A stretch of 64,000 bases of DNA, taken from assembly GCA_030867875.1 (NCBI GenBank), contig JAOWCC010001634.1, positions 11,364,778-11,428,777 of the forward strand, given 5' to 3'. The position numbers were made by a program, and so were the translations under genes. This stretch comes from Actinernus sp. WN-2022 (lineage: Eukaryota > Cnidaria > Anthozoa > Actiniaria > Actinernidae). The notes under the pieces are model-generated. The model did not search any database, was not told the origin of the DNA, and worked only from the letters and a program-made list of their open reading frames with translations. This document shows, piece after piece, positions 12,629 through 22,691 of the stretch. Every line of letters begins with the position of its first letter. The first letter of the stretch is position 1.

Positions 12629-13310
12629 TCAGTCGGTACGTGTCTCCAGCAGCTTGGGAATCGTCGTCTGGCGTATTGGCGCTATCCTGGCTTTCGCTGC
12701 TACCACATGGACCTCTGGAACTTGTGTCGTCGGCCACAAGAGATAAGCGACCGCGCCATACGCTGCTCCGCTTGCGTCTGCAAAGAAATGCAGCTCTGGT
12801 AAACCTGATGCGTTACGGGGCTTGAGGCACCTCGGAAACTGGACACCCTTAAGACTTTGGATCTCCTCAAGAAGCTTCAGCCACGTGGCGCTTGCTTCGT
12901 CGGGAAGGGGGTCGTCCCAGTCAAACTGCTTGGCTTTCCAGATGCCGTGAAGAGCGATTCTCGCCTTGATGGTGACAGGGGACACTAGGCCAAGGGGGTC
13001 GTATAGTCTTGAAATACTGGACAGAACTGATCTTTTCGTGAATTGCTGTAGCTTTACTTCCTTCGAGGCGAAACCGATTGCGTCGGTTCGTGGATTCCAT
13101 CCCACCCCGAGTGTCTTCATATCTTCCTCGCCATCTAGATTGACGGTGGGCGTCCCTGAAGTCTGTTCCTCGTCAGTCTCGTACTCATCGGGTGTAGGTG
13201 ATAGCTTGTTGCGCACATCTTCTGAGCATATCCATTCTTTAATCTTAAAGGACCCTGTTGCGAGTACTTTGTCTAGTTTGTTGATGCTCTGGGCTGCTAA
13301 CTAGTACTCG
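12629..13310 (-). pseudogene. BEL/Pao RT connection and RNase H region (Pao peptidase_A17-like)
   Basis: Contains TLGVGWNPRTDAIGF, VLSSISRLYDPLGLVSPVTI and WDDPLP, hallmarks of the Pao polyprotein between RT and RNase H, then the RNase H start LHFFADASGAAYGAVAYL. Its N-terminal side is broken near 13,216-13,310. The RNase H tail continues in another frame at 12,304-12,609 (KLTTGRWMNGPLFLKE). RNase H removes the RNA strand after first-strand synthesis. Confidence 0.75.
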
Positions 13311-13379
13311 GTACTTGAACACGAGAACATTGGATCATCCATGTATCTGTCTCACTGAAGAACTGTAGCCGCGTGCGGA

Positions 13380-13953
13380 TTATCTTCTCGGTTTTCTTCT
13401 GCCATCCTCAGCATTACAAAGCTCGCCATGCTTCGGCTTATCGTTGAAGGTAACCCTCTGTAGGGCGTAGACGGTTGGCGGTCGGGACACATCTAGGTTA
13501 CTCCAGAGAAATCGATGGACGTGTGTATCGTCTTCGGGGAGGAGTATCTGTAAAATCATCTTAGATATATCTCCCACACAGGCGATCGGTTCTTCTCGAA
13601 AGCGTAACAGGACGCCTAACAGGTTGCCAATGAGACCAGGACCCTTGTGTAGACAGGAATTCAGGGACACGCCTTGATACGGACTTGCTGGATCGAACAC
13701 TATTCTCAGGGGGGTGCTCTTCTTATCTGGCCTGTAGATCCCGTGGTGTGGTAAATAGTAGACTGGCTTGGTGTCTTTCTTCAATTCTTCTTCCGTTAAG
13801 GGCCGCGCCCATCCGTTGTTTTGATACTGCATAATGGCGTTGTCGTACATCGCGCTCCTTTTCTCGTCTTTGAGGAGACTCTTCTCTAGCGTTCACAATC
13901 GATTCTCGGCTGCTGGACGGTTGTCGGGTAGAGAAGCCTTGTCTTTCTTCCAT
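13380..13953 (-). pseudogene. BEL/Pao reverse transcriptase N-terminal half
   Basis: YLPHHGIYRPDKKSTPLRIV is the finger block of Pao RTs. SLNSCLHKGPGLIGNLLGVL and the motif A block CVGDISKMILQI follow, where the Asp of GDIS is catalytic. After RPPTVYALQRVTFNDKP the reading shifts frame near 13,430. I did not find an intact YxDD motif, so this RT is dead. A small piece in another frame (13,723-13,953) continues the N-terminal part. Confidence 0.75.
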
Positions 13954-14009
13954 GGAAGCCCGATCATGTAACGGTCATCACCCGCGTGTCATCCGGCGAC
14001 ATCGATATC

Positions 14010-15275
14010 TTAGGACAGGAGCAGTCGGCTGCTTGAACGCCGAGTGTCTCGAATTGGTAAAACGTCTCCATGTCGATTCGCTGCACAAAAGTTGATGGAA
14101 CAGAGTGCCGATGTTCCCCGCCCATGGTCCGATCCGATCACGTACCATCCGAGCTTGGTTTTCTTGGCCATGGGCTCGAACGGCTTGTCCTGGCGCGTTT
14201 CCTCCTCGGCGTGCAGGTGACTGTAATGGACTCCAAGAATTAAATCGATAGAGCTTGCGGTGTGTAATAATTCAACGTCACGGAGATAAGGTAACGAGTC
14301 GAGCCATTGGCGGTCTAGTTCTTGCACATTGTGAATGGTCTTGTTAATCTTGAACTCTTCGCTTCCATTCATCGGTGTCACCCAGAAGTGGACTCTTCTA
14401 CTCTCGGATTGTTCAACTCTCTCGCCTCCAACAACTGCGAGATCTATTCGTTCTTTCCTGCCCTGCAGCCCAAGTTGCCTAGTAAAATGCGTCCGTATGA
14501 CTGTCGTTCCCGCGCCGCTGTCTATCAAAACGTTACTTTCGCGAATCCGCCTATTCGGTGCCCTGAACCGTACCCTAACTACCGGCATCATGCTGCTCCG
14601 GTCTAGGATCGACGCCAGGTCGCTAGCCGATGCAGGCGGGGGTGGATCAGCATGGAGGAGGGGATGATGGGAGTATGGACAGTCGCCTTTCTCGCACTTC
14701 TTCGATATGCAGTCCCTTATTGAATGGCCTCGGTTAAGACACGCGTAACAAAGGCTCGCCTTCTTGAACAAGTCTAATCTCTCTAGGACGGTTGCTTGGG
14801 CTACTTTAGGACATTTTGGAACCATGTAGTTTTCTTCTTCACACACAAAGCACGTCAAGGGAGGCCTAGTTTGGTCGGGCTGTGCAGAAAATATACCTCT
14901 CTGGCTTGTGTTCCTTTGGCTTCTATTGATGTCGCCAAAACCCGGGTCAAATTCCGCTTTCACTCGTTTCCTTATGAAGTCGCAGATGTGGCTAATGGTT
15001 AGTACTTGTCCCTTCTCTCTGATATCTGTCACAACAAGCCGCCATCTGTCGACCAGATGATCCGGTAGACACATGATTATATTCCTCAAGTTCTCGTTTG
15101 CGTTGATATCGGCGGAATATCCGATCCTTTTCATCGTCGCCGTGCAGTTCATGAGGTCGATAGAGAACTCGCGAAGCCTCAGCCTGTCATTTTTACCGAT
15201 CCGATTTCCCTTGGTCACGCTATTGACAAGTGCGCGCGCTATTATGCTAGGCTGTCCAAATCGTTCTTTAAGCAT
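14010..15275 (-). pseudogene. BEL/Pao gag C-terminal half with zinc knuckles and aspartic protease
   Basis: A 421-codon open frame. It has a helical gag segment (MLKERFGQPSIIARALVNSV) and CCHC-like knuckles at about residues 143-190 (CFVCEEENY..., CYACLNRGHSIRDC, CEKGDCPYSHHPLLH). A retropepsin follows at about residue 250 with active site VLIDSGAGTTVI (D-S-G). Gag packages the RNA; the protease cuts the polyprotein. A stop near 15,292 separates it from the gag N-terminus, and the RT lies in another frame. In intact Pao elements all of this is one polyprotein. Confidence 0.75.
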
Positions 15276-15647
15276 TTTTAGAGCTTTGGCTTACATAATG
15301 CCTTTGGAACCTAAGCCAAAAATAGATCTCTCTGCATCTCCGGTGACGTGCATTTTGAGCTGGATCATGCGCATATCGTTGGTGAGGTGGATTTAGTCAT
15401 GTATGTGGATCTTAAAACGATCAATAAAATCTGCGTATTCCAAAGGATTGCCGTCGAACTTGGTCAATGTCACGCTTGGAATGTCTTTCTCGGCTTCTAA
15501 TTTATAAAGTGCATCGGCAATAGACAATTCGGCTGTGGCTGTTGGGTTTATTTTCGTTTCCTCGAATTCCTTTAGCTGGTCTATCCAAACATTGAAAGCT
15601 GGGCTAAAGGAGACGGCTCCTGGATAGGTGTTTTGGGAGGGAAATGG

Positions 15648-16139
15648 TTACGGTTGGATATTCTCTGGAGATTCTAAATTGGGATGTGATTGCTGAGGTG
15701 TTGACAAGTTGGGGTTTGATTGCTGAGGTGTTGACACATCTTGAATAGGAGTTGTTTCGTTATCAATAATATGTTCGTTGTTTGGCGTTTGGTTATCACT
15801 ACCTGGTTTCGGAATATTCTGTATATACTCTTCGACTTTCTCTTCAAGACCGTACACGTCGTTTGTCAGATCGTTCTCCCACTTATCTAGGATTTCGTGA
15901 CCTCCCTCTCCGACATATTCATATAAACCGCTGTGAATTTCGCCAGCGCTATCGAAATCCTTCCTTAAACCCTCTAATTCCTTCTCTAATCTTCTAGTAT
16001 TCGTTTCTCCTTTCGCAATGGACTCATTAATTCTCTTGATGGAGCGCGTTATTTTGCTCCGTAGATTCTTTCTCTGGCCTCTCAGCTTTGCCTCAATTTC
16101 AACCTCTTCGGATGGCGAGGCTTCACCTTTGTCTCCCAT
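15648..16139 (-). pseudogene. BEL/Pao gag N-terminal coiled-coil segment
   Basis: A 163-codon frame starting MGDKGEASPSEEVEIEAKLR, rich in Lys/Glu with heptad-like spacing (RSKITRSIKRINESI, LEKELEGLRKDF), then a Thr/Gln/Pro-rich tail with a repeated STPQQSNPNL unit. It sits directly downstream of the LTR-like sequence and in the order expected for gag. The DNA between 15,276 and 15,647 still reads like gag but with stops. Assignment is by position and composition. Confidence 0.5.
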
Positions 16140-16229
16140 TACAAGCGTAAACCAAATGTCTGTAGCCTACTAATAATTCGGCGCTTCTATGCTTAATCCT
16201 TCAGAAGTTTTGGTGGGGACACCAAAACC

Positions 16230-16507
16230 CAGTGATGCACTTCATCTATTGCTCTACCTACACAACGGGTTTTAAGGTTATTTAAAATCGTTTTATTGAT
16301 ACAATTTGAGCAATCGAATCTATATACAAGTTCATCTCTCTGGACTCGGTCCGTTTGGCCGATAAAAAGCATTGTTAGGACAACCCTTGCGTCATAATCG
16401 ATGAGCCAATCAGAATACGTGACAGTTCAGCGTTTACCAGGGTCTTCTCTCGGAGTAGCCGCCATCTTGGATCTGACAGAGAAGACCCTGGGGACGAGGT
16501 TGCTGCA
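16230..16507 (-). repeat. Probable 5' LTR of the BEL/Pao element
   Basis: On the minus strand it runs from AACCTCGTCCCCAGGGTC through a hairpin around CCAAGATGGCGGC, then ATTCTGATTGGCTC, a TATA-like TTGTATATAG and AATAAAACGATT. A TGGTGTCCCCACC word next to it could be the primer-binding site. The same sequence recurs at 27,505-27,735. No second LTR was found beside this element, so the call is inferred. Confidence 0.5.
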
Positions 16508-16635
16508 ATGCCTCGGCAAGAAAGTACCTTCGATATGTTATTCGGTTAATCATAACTGTGTTTGGTTTTAGAATCACTGTATTTATGACCAGGTGTAGTC
16601 TGCATTATTTTAGTATAATGCTTAGCGCACAAAAA

Positions 16636-16698
16636 AGTGATCTATTCTCACCGATCTTCCCTTCACTCTTTAAGCTATGGGAGAGAAAACGTTGGTTG
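16636..16698. repeat. 63 bp perfect direct repeat, left copy
   Basis: AGTGATCTATTCTCACCGAT... to ...AACGTTGGTTG is identical to 20,180-20,242. The pair brackets the LINE and is best read as a long target-site duplication. Confidence 0.75.
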
Positions 16699-17003
16699 CC
16701 TTCAGGAAAGATGTCAAAAGAGGGAGTGGAGGGTGGGGAAAAACCTAAACTCTGAAGGTGAACCAAAAATACCGTAAGTAAGTAAGTAAGTAAAACTTTA
16801 TTTATACACGCTTGCCCCGTCAACTATTAGATAAAAAGCTGGTTTCCACAAGGGGCGTGTGGTTACAAATTCATAAAAAATTAAACTATTAATTTAAAAG
16901 TTATACTGAAACTACATTAATACTAACGACTAATAATAATAACTACTATACATTAATAATAACTACTCTAATTTATTACTATAAAAACCTTTACTAAATA
17001 GAA

Positions 17004-19928
17004 TCATGTAAAAGTGTGAGCATTAATTCTGCTAGTAAAGATAGATAGGGAGTCAGATTTTTGAATGGCTTCAGGAAGCGAATTCCATAATTTACCTCCG
17101 CTATATGAGAAGCTTTTCTTGAGATATTCCGTTTTTGGTAGTGGTAACTGCAGTGAGGCAGAGGAGCCCCTGAGGTTATATTGAGTTGTATTCTTCTTAC
17201 TCGAGAACAGATCTGCAAGGCAACTCGGAGCTAAGCCATTGATCACTTTATACATTTGTTTTACTTTTGACTTTGCTCGTTGAGTTTCTAGAGTTTCCCA
17301 GCCTAAGGCATTTAAAGCCTCTATGGCAGGGGTATCGTTACTCATATTCATAATTAGTCTTGCAGACCTGTTCTGGAGTTTCTGAAGCCTATTAGAGTGA
17401 CCTTGACCAAAGGTATCCCATACCTCACTACAGTAATTAAAATGAGGCTGAACTAATGCGTTGTATATGCTGACTAGAGTGGCTATTTCAACAAAATCTC
17501 GAATTCGTCTCATGGCTCCTATTCCTGAGCTGACTTTTTTGGCAACATTATCAATGTGCTTGTCCCAGGATAGATGTTGGTCTATTTCAACGCCAAGAAC
17601 CCTACTATGGTAAACTTGTTTTAGAGTTTTATCATCAATCGTAATACACGGTTGAGATTGAAGGGTTCTAAGGTTATAATGCGAGCCAATTAACAAAAAT
17701 TCCGTTTTTGCGACATTTAAGCTTAATTTGTTTGCTAATAGCCACTCCTTTACACATTCAAGGTCGTCGTTCATGGCCGTCTCAACTTCCTCTATAGTAT
17801 TTCCAGATGTCGTTAGGTTTGTGTCATCTGCAAACAGCCGAGGAGAAGCCCGACTAAGACACTCTGGTAAATCATTTATATATAGAAGGAAGAAGAGTGG
17901 GCCAAGAATAGAGCCTTGGGGGATACCGCACGTAATCTGACTTTCCGAAGACACTGCTTCATTCAGCTGGCATTTTTGCTTGCGGTTAGTTAAGTATGAT
18001 AGTATTAAGGATAAGGCATTGCCGGTGATACCATATAGTTCCAACTTGCGCAGTAAAACACTATGATTGACCGTATCAAATGCCTTTTTTAGATCCAGAA
18101 ATACAACCAAATTAAACATTTTCCGATCCATGTTTACAAACCAGCTGTTTGTGCTATCCAAAAGAGCTGAAGCAGTTGAGTGATGTCTCCGAAAGCCAAA
18201 CTGATGCTCAGAAAGTATACTATTTGATGTGAGATATTCATATAACTGTTCAAACATAATTTTTTCCATTATCTTACTAATTACAGGCAGAATGGAAATT
18301 GGTCTGTAATTATCCGCTGCGTTTTTTTCCCCTTTTTTAAAAAGAGGCAAGACCCTGGCTATTTTCCACTCGTCTGGGAAACAGCTCGAAATAATGGCAT
18401 TGTTGAAAATATGTGTAAGTGCCGGGGAAATAGCAGGTGCTGCAATTTTTAACATTTTTCCAGATATTTTGTCAATGCCTGTTGCTTTAGAATTAGAGAG
18501 ACTACTCAAGAGCTTGAGTATCTTTTCATTAGATATCTGCTTAAAGCGTGATATGTTAGATTGGCAAGGCTTTACAAACTGCTCAAACGTAGCGCTAGAG
18601 TCGGCCATTGAGTTGGCCAAATTTGGGCCAATATTGGAAAAATAAGTATTGAAAGCTTCCACTATTTCATCAGGAGAATTAATTTTAGTATCGTTGACCT
18701 TGAGTTCGTTTACAACAGTTTTACTGGAAGTGCGCCCAAGCAGATCATTAATTGTTTTCCAGGCCTCTTTAGGATTATTGTGTTGCTTAGCAATCTTGTT
18801 GCGATAATAGTTGGACTTGGCCTGACGCAAAGCAATGTTAACCTCATTTCTGGATGCTTTGTAGTCATCCCAATCGGAACATAATTTGGTCACCATTGCC
18901 TTGCGTTTGTTTTTATCTCTCGTAATAATTAATTCTTTTATCTCTCTGGTCAGCCATGGGACATTAAACGATCTTTTTCTTTTGGATTGTACTGGGGCAT
19001 GCTTGTCTAACACGTCTAAGAATATATCTTTCCACGCGGCCCACATCGTGTCTGTGTCAGGACTTAAGACAATTTGTTCCCAGGGCTGAGCAAAAAGGTC
19101 TTCAACAAAACATTTCTGGTTAAACCTTTTCATGTTTCGTATTTCAATTGTTTTGGCCTTGATGCGCGTACTTTTATAAGGATTTATCTTTCTTATCCCA
19201 TAAATTAAACTATGGTCACTTATTCCCAAGTGTATTACGCCTGAGGAATTGATTTTGTCTGTAGATGAAGTTACAAAGTGATCAATGAGACTTTTTGATT
19301 GAGGTGTTATGCGCGTGGCTTCAGTTATCAATTGAGAGAGTTGATATGTCTCGTAAATTGCTTTAAGTCTTTTGGCTTGACAATCAGAATTTTTCTTTAG
19401 CAAACAACAATTCATGTCCCCAAGGATCACGTGCTCTTTGTTTTCATCATCTACTGTCTTAATCATTTTTTCAAAACTAGTAAAAAATTCGCACGGAGTG
19501 TTGGGCGCTCGATAAATAGCGCTGACAATAAATGGTCGGCTATTTGGCTTGCAAATTTCCAGGGAAACACCCTCAATATCAACAGGAATTATCTCATTTC
19601 TAATTCGGTAGTTAATGGAGCTTCGAAGAAAAATACAAACACCACCGCCAGTCCTTGATCGGTCTTTCCTTATGATATTATATCCACGGATTCCTACCTC
19701 GCCATCCGAAATCGAAGAATCAAGCCTAGTTTCACATAAGCCAATAAGATCGAACGACTGAAATAATTTGGATATACGAATTTCATCGACGTGTTTTAGG
19801 AGGCTTACAATATTAAGAAAAGCCATTTTAAACCCCCTTGCTTTTGGGCCATTAGGAATAAAGCTTTCATCAGATAATGTAATATCTTTAGAAATTAAGC
19901 TAGGTTCGGATGGTGAATTTATGCTCAC
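17004..19928 (-). CDS. LINE ORF2: AP endonuclease and reverse transcriptase
   Basis: A 974-codon open frame. The N-terminal APE-type endonuclease nicks the target: FLNIVSLLKHVDEIR, LCETRLDSSI (catalytic Glu), ILGDMNCCLL, SLIDHF and GISDHSLIYG (catalytic His). The RT follows: WKIARVLPLFKKGEKN, NYRPISILPVISKIMEKI, HQFGFRRHHST, VVFLDLKKAFDTV (motif A), GIPQGSILGPLFFLLYINDL and RLFADDTNL (catalytic pair, about residue 699). A C-terminal LWNSLPEAIQ block ends it. All catalytic residues are present. The listed start is GTG; the first ATG is at codon 35 (19,826), inside the endonuclease edge. An in-frame TGA just upstream separates it from the ORF1 remnant in the same frame, so reinitiation or readthrough is possible. 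Confidence 0.85.
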   Translation of the reverse strand: MSINSPSEPSLISKDITLSDESFIPNGPKARGFKMAFLNIVSLLKHVDEIRISKLFQSFDLIGLCETRLDSSISDGEVGIRGYNIIRKDRSRTGGGVCIFLRSSINYRIRNEIIPVDIEGVSLEICKPNSRPFIVSAIYRAPNTPCEFFTSFEKMIKTVDDENKEHVILGDMNCCLLKKNSDCQAKRLKAIYETYQLSQLITEATRITPQSKSLIDHFVTSSTDKINSSGVIHLGISDHSLIYGIRKINPYKSTRIKAKTIEIRNMKRFNQKCFVEDLFAQPWEQIVLSPDTDTMWAAWKDIFLDVLDKHAPVQSKRKRSFNVPWLTREIKELIITRDKNKRKAMVTKLCSDWDDYKASRNEVNIALRQAKSNYYRNKIAKQHNNPKEAWKTINDLLGRTSSKTVVNELKVNDTKINSPDEIVEAFNTYFSNIGPNLANSMADSSATFEQFVKPCQSNISRFKQISNEKILKLLSSLSNSKATGIDKISGKMLKIAAPAISPALTHIFNNAIISSCFPDEWKIARVLPLFKKGEKNAADNYRPISILPVISKIMEKIMFEQLYEYLTSNSILSEHQFGFRRHHSTASALLDSTNSWFVNMDRKMFNLVVFLDLKKAFDTVNHSVLLRKLELYGITGNALSLILSYLTNRKQKCQLNEAVSSESQITCGIPQGSILGPLFFLLYINDLPECLSRASPRLFADDTNLTTSGNTIEEVETAMNDDLECVKEWLLANKLSLNVAKTEFLLIGSHYNLRTLQSQPCITIDDKTLKQVYHSRVLGVEIDQHLSWDKHIDNVAKKVSSGIGAMRRIRDFVEIATLVSIYNALVQPHFNYCSEVWDTFGQGHSNRLQKLQNRSARLIMNMSNDTPAIEALNALGWETLETQRAKSKVKQMYKVINGLAPSCLADLFSSKKNTTQYNLRGSSASLQLPLPKTEYLKKSFSYSGGKLWNSLPEAIQKSDSLSIFTSRINAHTFT

Positions 19929-19943
19929 ACTTTTGGCCGATCA

Positions 19944-20120
19944 ATTATTAATAAGAGAATTAAAATTGTTCTGCAAAGCTATACTACCTGCGGGGTTTAA
20001 GTGTATGCCTTTCGCGTTGAGGTGAAATGCTTTGATATTAGAGTTTGCGGCAAAGTGAAGAGAAGACCAATAGCAAATATACCTACGGTCAAGCCATAGC
20101 TAGTCTCCCGACTCCTCGTG
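19944..20120 (-). pseudogene. C-terminal remnant of LINE ORF1
   Basis: In the same frame as ORF2, upstream of the TGA, the DNA reads FHLNAKGIHLNPAGSIALQ and ends INN-stop. This resembles the H-x-N-x(2)-G end of SGNH/esterase-like ORF1 proteins of some CR1-group LINEs. The rest of ORF1 is missing, as expected for 5' truncation. Short and inferential. Confidence 0.4.
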
Positions 20121-20179
20121 TGAAGTGAGATTAATTGATATGCACGATAGCTTATATACTCGGGAAGACCGCTGAAAAT

Positions 20180-20242
20180 AGTGATCTATTCTCACCGATC
20201 TTCCCTTCACTCTTTAAGCTATGGGAGAGAAAACGTTGGTTG
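20180..20242. repeat. 63 bp perfect direct repeat, right copy
   Basis: Identical to 16,636-16,698; see the LINE entry. Confidence 0.75.
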
Positions 20243-20336
20243 TAGTACATGGCTAGCGGTAATTTATTTCTTGAGGTAGCTAGCGCACTAAGTACAAAGC
20301 ATATCCTCCCAATCTCAAATAATTAAGGAAATAAAA

Positions 20337-21571
20337 TTATGAAGTGTGTGTAGATGGAAAAGCACAAACAAATTGCTTGAGTGCGTTCATGTCAAGGTAC
20401 TGATCGGTGGCCGAAGACTGCAATGGGTCTATGGCGGCCAAGGAGCTTGACGGACCATCAAACCGGAGGACTTGAACAAACTTCATATAATAATTGGTAG
20501 TACGAGGCCTATGCCATCCTACGTGGGACATAATGTCAGCAAGAGATGACCTGTCAGGGCGAGCATAATGGCACAGCCCGATTGAAAGCTGTGAAGCGTC
20601 TCCCCTTCATCGATGTTCCCTTCCTTGAGATAAGAGCGCAGCCTGGACTCAGCAGTAGAGCTAGCAAGAGGAGCATTGGTGACCAAGCCCCTGTGGTCTG
20701 TTGGTCGAAAGAGAAAACCAGTAGAAAGATCTAGGCCTAGCGCATGTGCCATGGCGATATAGTTTTCGATTGCACTATAATGGGGCAAATATCAAGGTTT
20801 GGGTGTCGACGAACACCGAAGAGATTGGAGGTACCATATCGTAAAGTCTTTCCCCAAACGTGGTTAACAGGGAATCTAACAATCTCCTGGATCTTTAACT
20901 GGCCCAGATCACCAGCCCGATCTCCACTGAAAAACAGTAATTTAAAATAGGCCTGGTTTCTACCGACAATGATTAAATGTGTGCGGCGCAACGGAGTTAC
21001 GGCTAAATTATTGTCGAAAACACAGGACAAATGGAGTAATTTCTGCATAAACAAGGGGGTGGTTTGTTTGGGAACCACTTGGGCTTGAAGCTGTTCACAC
21101 GTTACAGACTTAAGGTAACGCTTCACCTCTGGGTCACCAGCTGGATTTCCAATATTAAGCCTAGCATCCCAGTCTCCCTTACACCCTGCCCCTTGAATTA
21201 AAGATAACTCTTAATTTCCCAATGTACGAGTCCACTGTATTGTATGACAAGCGGGTAGGGCATGTGCAAGATGCAGAGCCACGTTGACCCTGGGACGAAC
21301 ATTCGGATGAATGAACCTTGGTTTTTCACTTAGTGTCTTTCCAAACTAGGAAGCGGCACACATCCTTAGGAGTAGCTGTAAAAATACTTTTGCTTCCAGG
21401 CAGTGAATGTAGGAACGACTCAAGCTCGAACCACAATGATGACTTTTGTTTGGCGTAAGGGGTCGAATTAGCGGATGCATTGAGAGCTGAGAGACGCGCA
21501 TCTAACGTGGTTAAACTAAACTCAGAGGGCTGAAAATGGGTAGGATTCTGGACTTTCCGCTGATTCCACAC
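20337..21571 (-). pseudogene. DIRS tyrosine recombinase, broken
   Basis: Pieces in different frames. 21,571-21,326 is the N-terminal helical core-binding part (SLWFELESFLHSLPGSKSI). 21,126-20,737 holds the catalytic Arg block FFSGDRAGDLGQLK. 20,788-20,519 holds LHSFQSGCAI where H-x-x-R is expected, with Gln in place of the Arg. 20,531-20,337 holds the catalytic Tyr block VGWHRPRTTNYYMKF. Such enzymes join circular cDNA to the genome by strand exchange. The shifts and the lost Arg make this copy inactive. Confidence 0.7.
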
Positions 21572-21855
21572 ATTTGGCAGAAATGGAAGGCACTGTCATT
21601 GGGATGGCTGCACTGGGGGCAACCGATCAACGGCCGGTACGTGAAGACGAGTAACATAGGGAAGCGCCTATAACAAATATTTTATTGTCACTTTTACAAT
21701 TACACATGCTGCTAATTGCAGACAAAACTTGTACTAGCATGAAATTAAATTACAGACAAGTTGATATCGCGTTGCTAGGGGAGTACATGGAGGGAGAAAT
21801 AATTAGAGTCCTTGCATATCCCTGCCGTTGTAGAAACTAATATCCGAATGGGGAA

Positions 21856-22603
21856 TCAAAGACGGAAGACCCAAAGGTCCCAGGGAAGCTTCCAAGAGGA
21901 AGAAAAATCCTTGCTGGAAGGGACTAAAACAGCACCTATCACACCTTGTTTGGCAAGCAGTAGAGAGCGGGTGGAACGCGCCCTAAGGACTGGCCACCAA
22001 AATTGACGAGGCTTTACATCAGGTACAACAAGGGTGCATGACAAAGAATGACAGGCTAGAAACCGCAGAACTTGAGAGATTAACACAATTGGAGGGAAAA
22101 CGTAAGTGTTTTCGAAGAGAGCTTTTTGAGCATCCGAGTGATCAGGGTGTTGCGCAAAAATGTTCACACCACGTGCGCCTTAATTGCACAATGTAAGGAG
22201 CAAAGAATGGTAAAGGAGAACCTTGGCGATCGCATTGGACGTTAGAGGGCAAAGCCATTAGGTCCACTGTGTGACCACAATCGCCCCCAAACAGGTCCTG
22301 AAGCAGATCCCATAGATGAGGGGCTAGCTTCGAATCCTGTAAGCTTAAGCGTCTGGATGGAGCGTCGGCTGGGTTACAAGAGGACGGCAAAAGGATGAAG
22401 TTAAGAGAAGCATTATATTGCAGCGTGGCCCAAAAGATAAACTTCAGTGCCAATGCCAGCTGAGGTGAGCGGGAACCTTGTTTGTTCCAGGCATGCAAAC
22501 TTTGGCTGTCTGTATACACATCGACCCAACAATTACGCACCCAATTGGAATACGTAACTAGCACATTGGCAATAGCTTGTGCCTCCTTAACATTAATTGA
22601 CAC
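21856..22603 (-). pseudogene. DIRS RNase H region
   Basis: VDVYTDSQSLHAWNKQGSRS is the RNase H block with its acidic residues. FILLPSSCNPADAPSRRLSL is the usual DIRS RNase H end, where the D-x-x-S-R motif sits. The next piece (22,167-21,856), in another frame, reads YVFPPIVLISQVLRFLACHS and LVVPDVKPRQFWWPVL, the conserved segment that links RNase H to the recombinase in DIRS elements. Confidence 0.75.
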
Positions 22604-22691
22604 ACCTTTATCTTTGTGTGTCCAGTAATCACAGGTAGAAAGGCAAATAGAGTCAGGGCTCAGGACCCCACCCCAGGCAAAAGACGAGGCG

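Larger units (their letters stand above)
10900..16510 (-). mobile_element. Decayed BEL/Pao LTR retrotransposon
   Basis: Read on the minus strand the order is: LTR-like sequence, gag coiled coil, gag zinc knuckles plus aspartic protease, RT, Pao-type RT/RNase H, integrase, integrase C-terminal domain. This is the Pao order. The coding region is broken by several stops and shifts. An LTR-like sequence lies on the 5' side (16,230-16,507). I found no matching LTR at the 3' side near 10.6-10.9 kb, so the element is truncated or rearranged there. Confidence 0.8.
16699..20179 (-). mobile_element. Young LINE with intact ORF2, 5'-truncated in ORF1
   Basis: Minus strand: a remnant of an ORF1 end (reads KGIHLNPAGSIALQNNFNS then TGA), ORF2, a 3' UTR and a (CTTA)n tail at about 16,773-16,793. 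About 75 bp of extra DNA then precedes the flanking repeat at 16,698. Identical 63 bp flanks and an uninterrupted ORF2 suggest a recent insertion. The extra 75 bp could be 3' transduced sequence. Confidence 0.75.
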
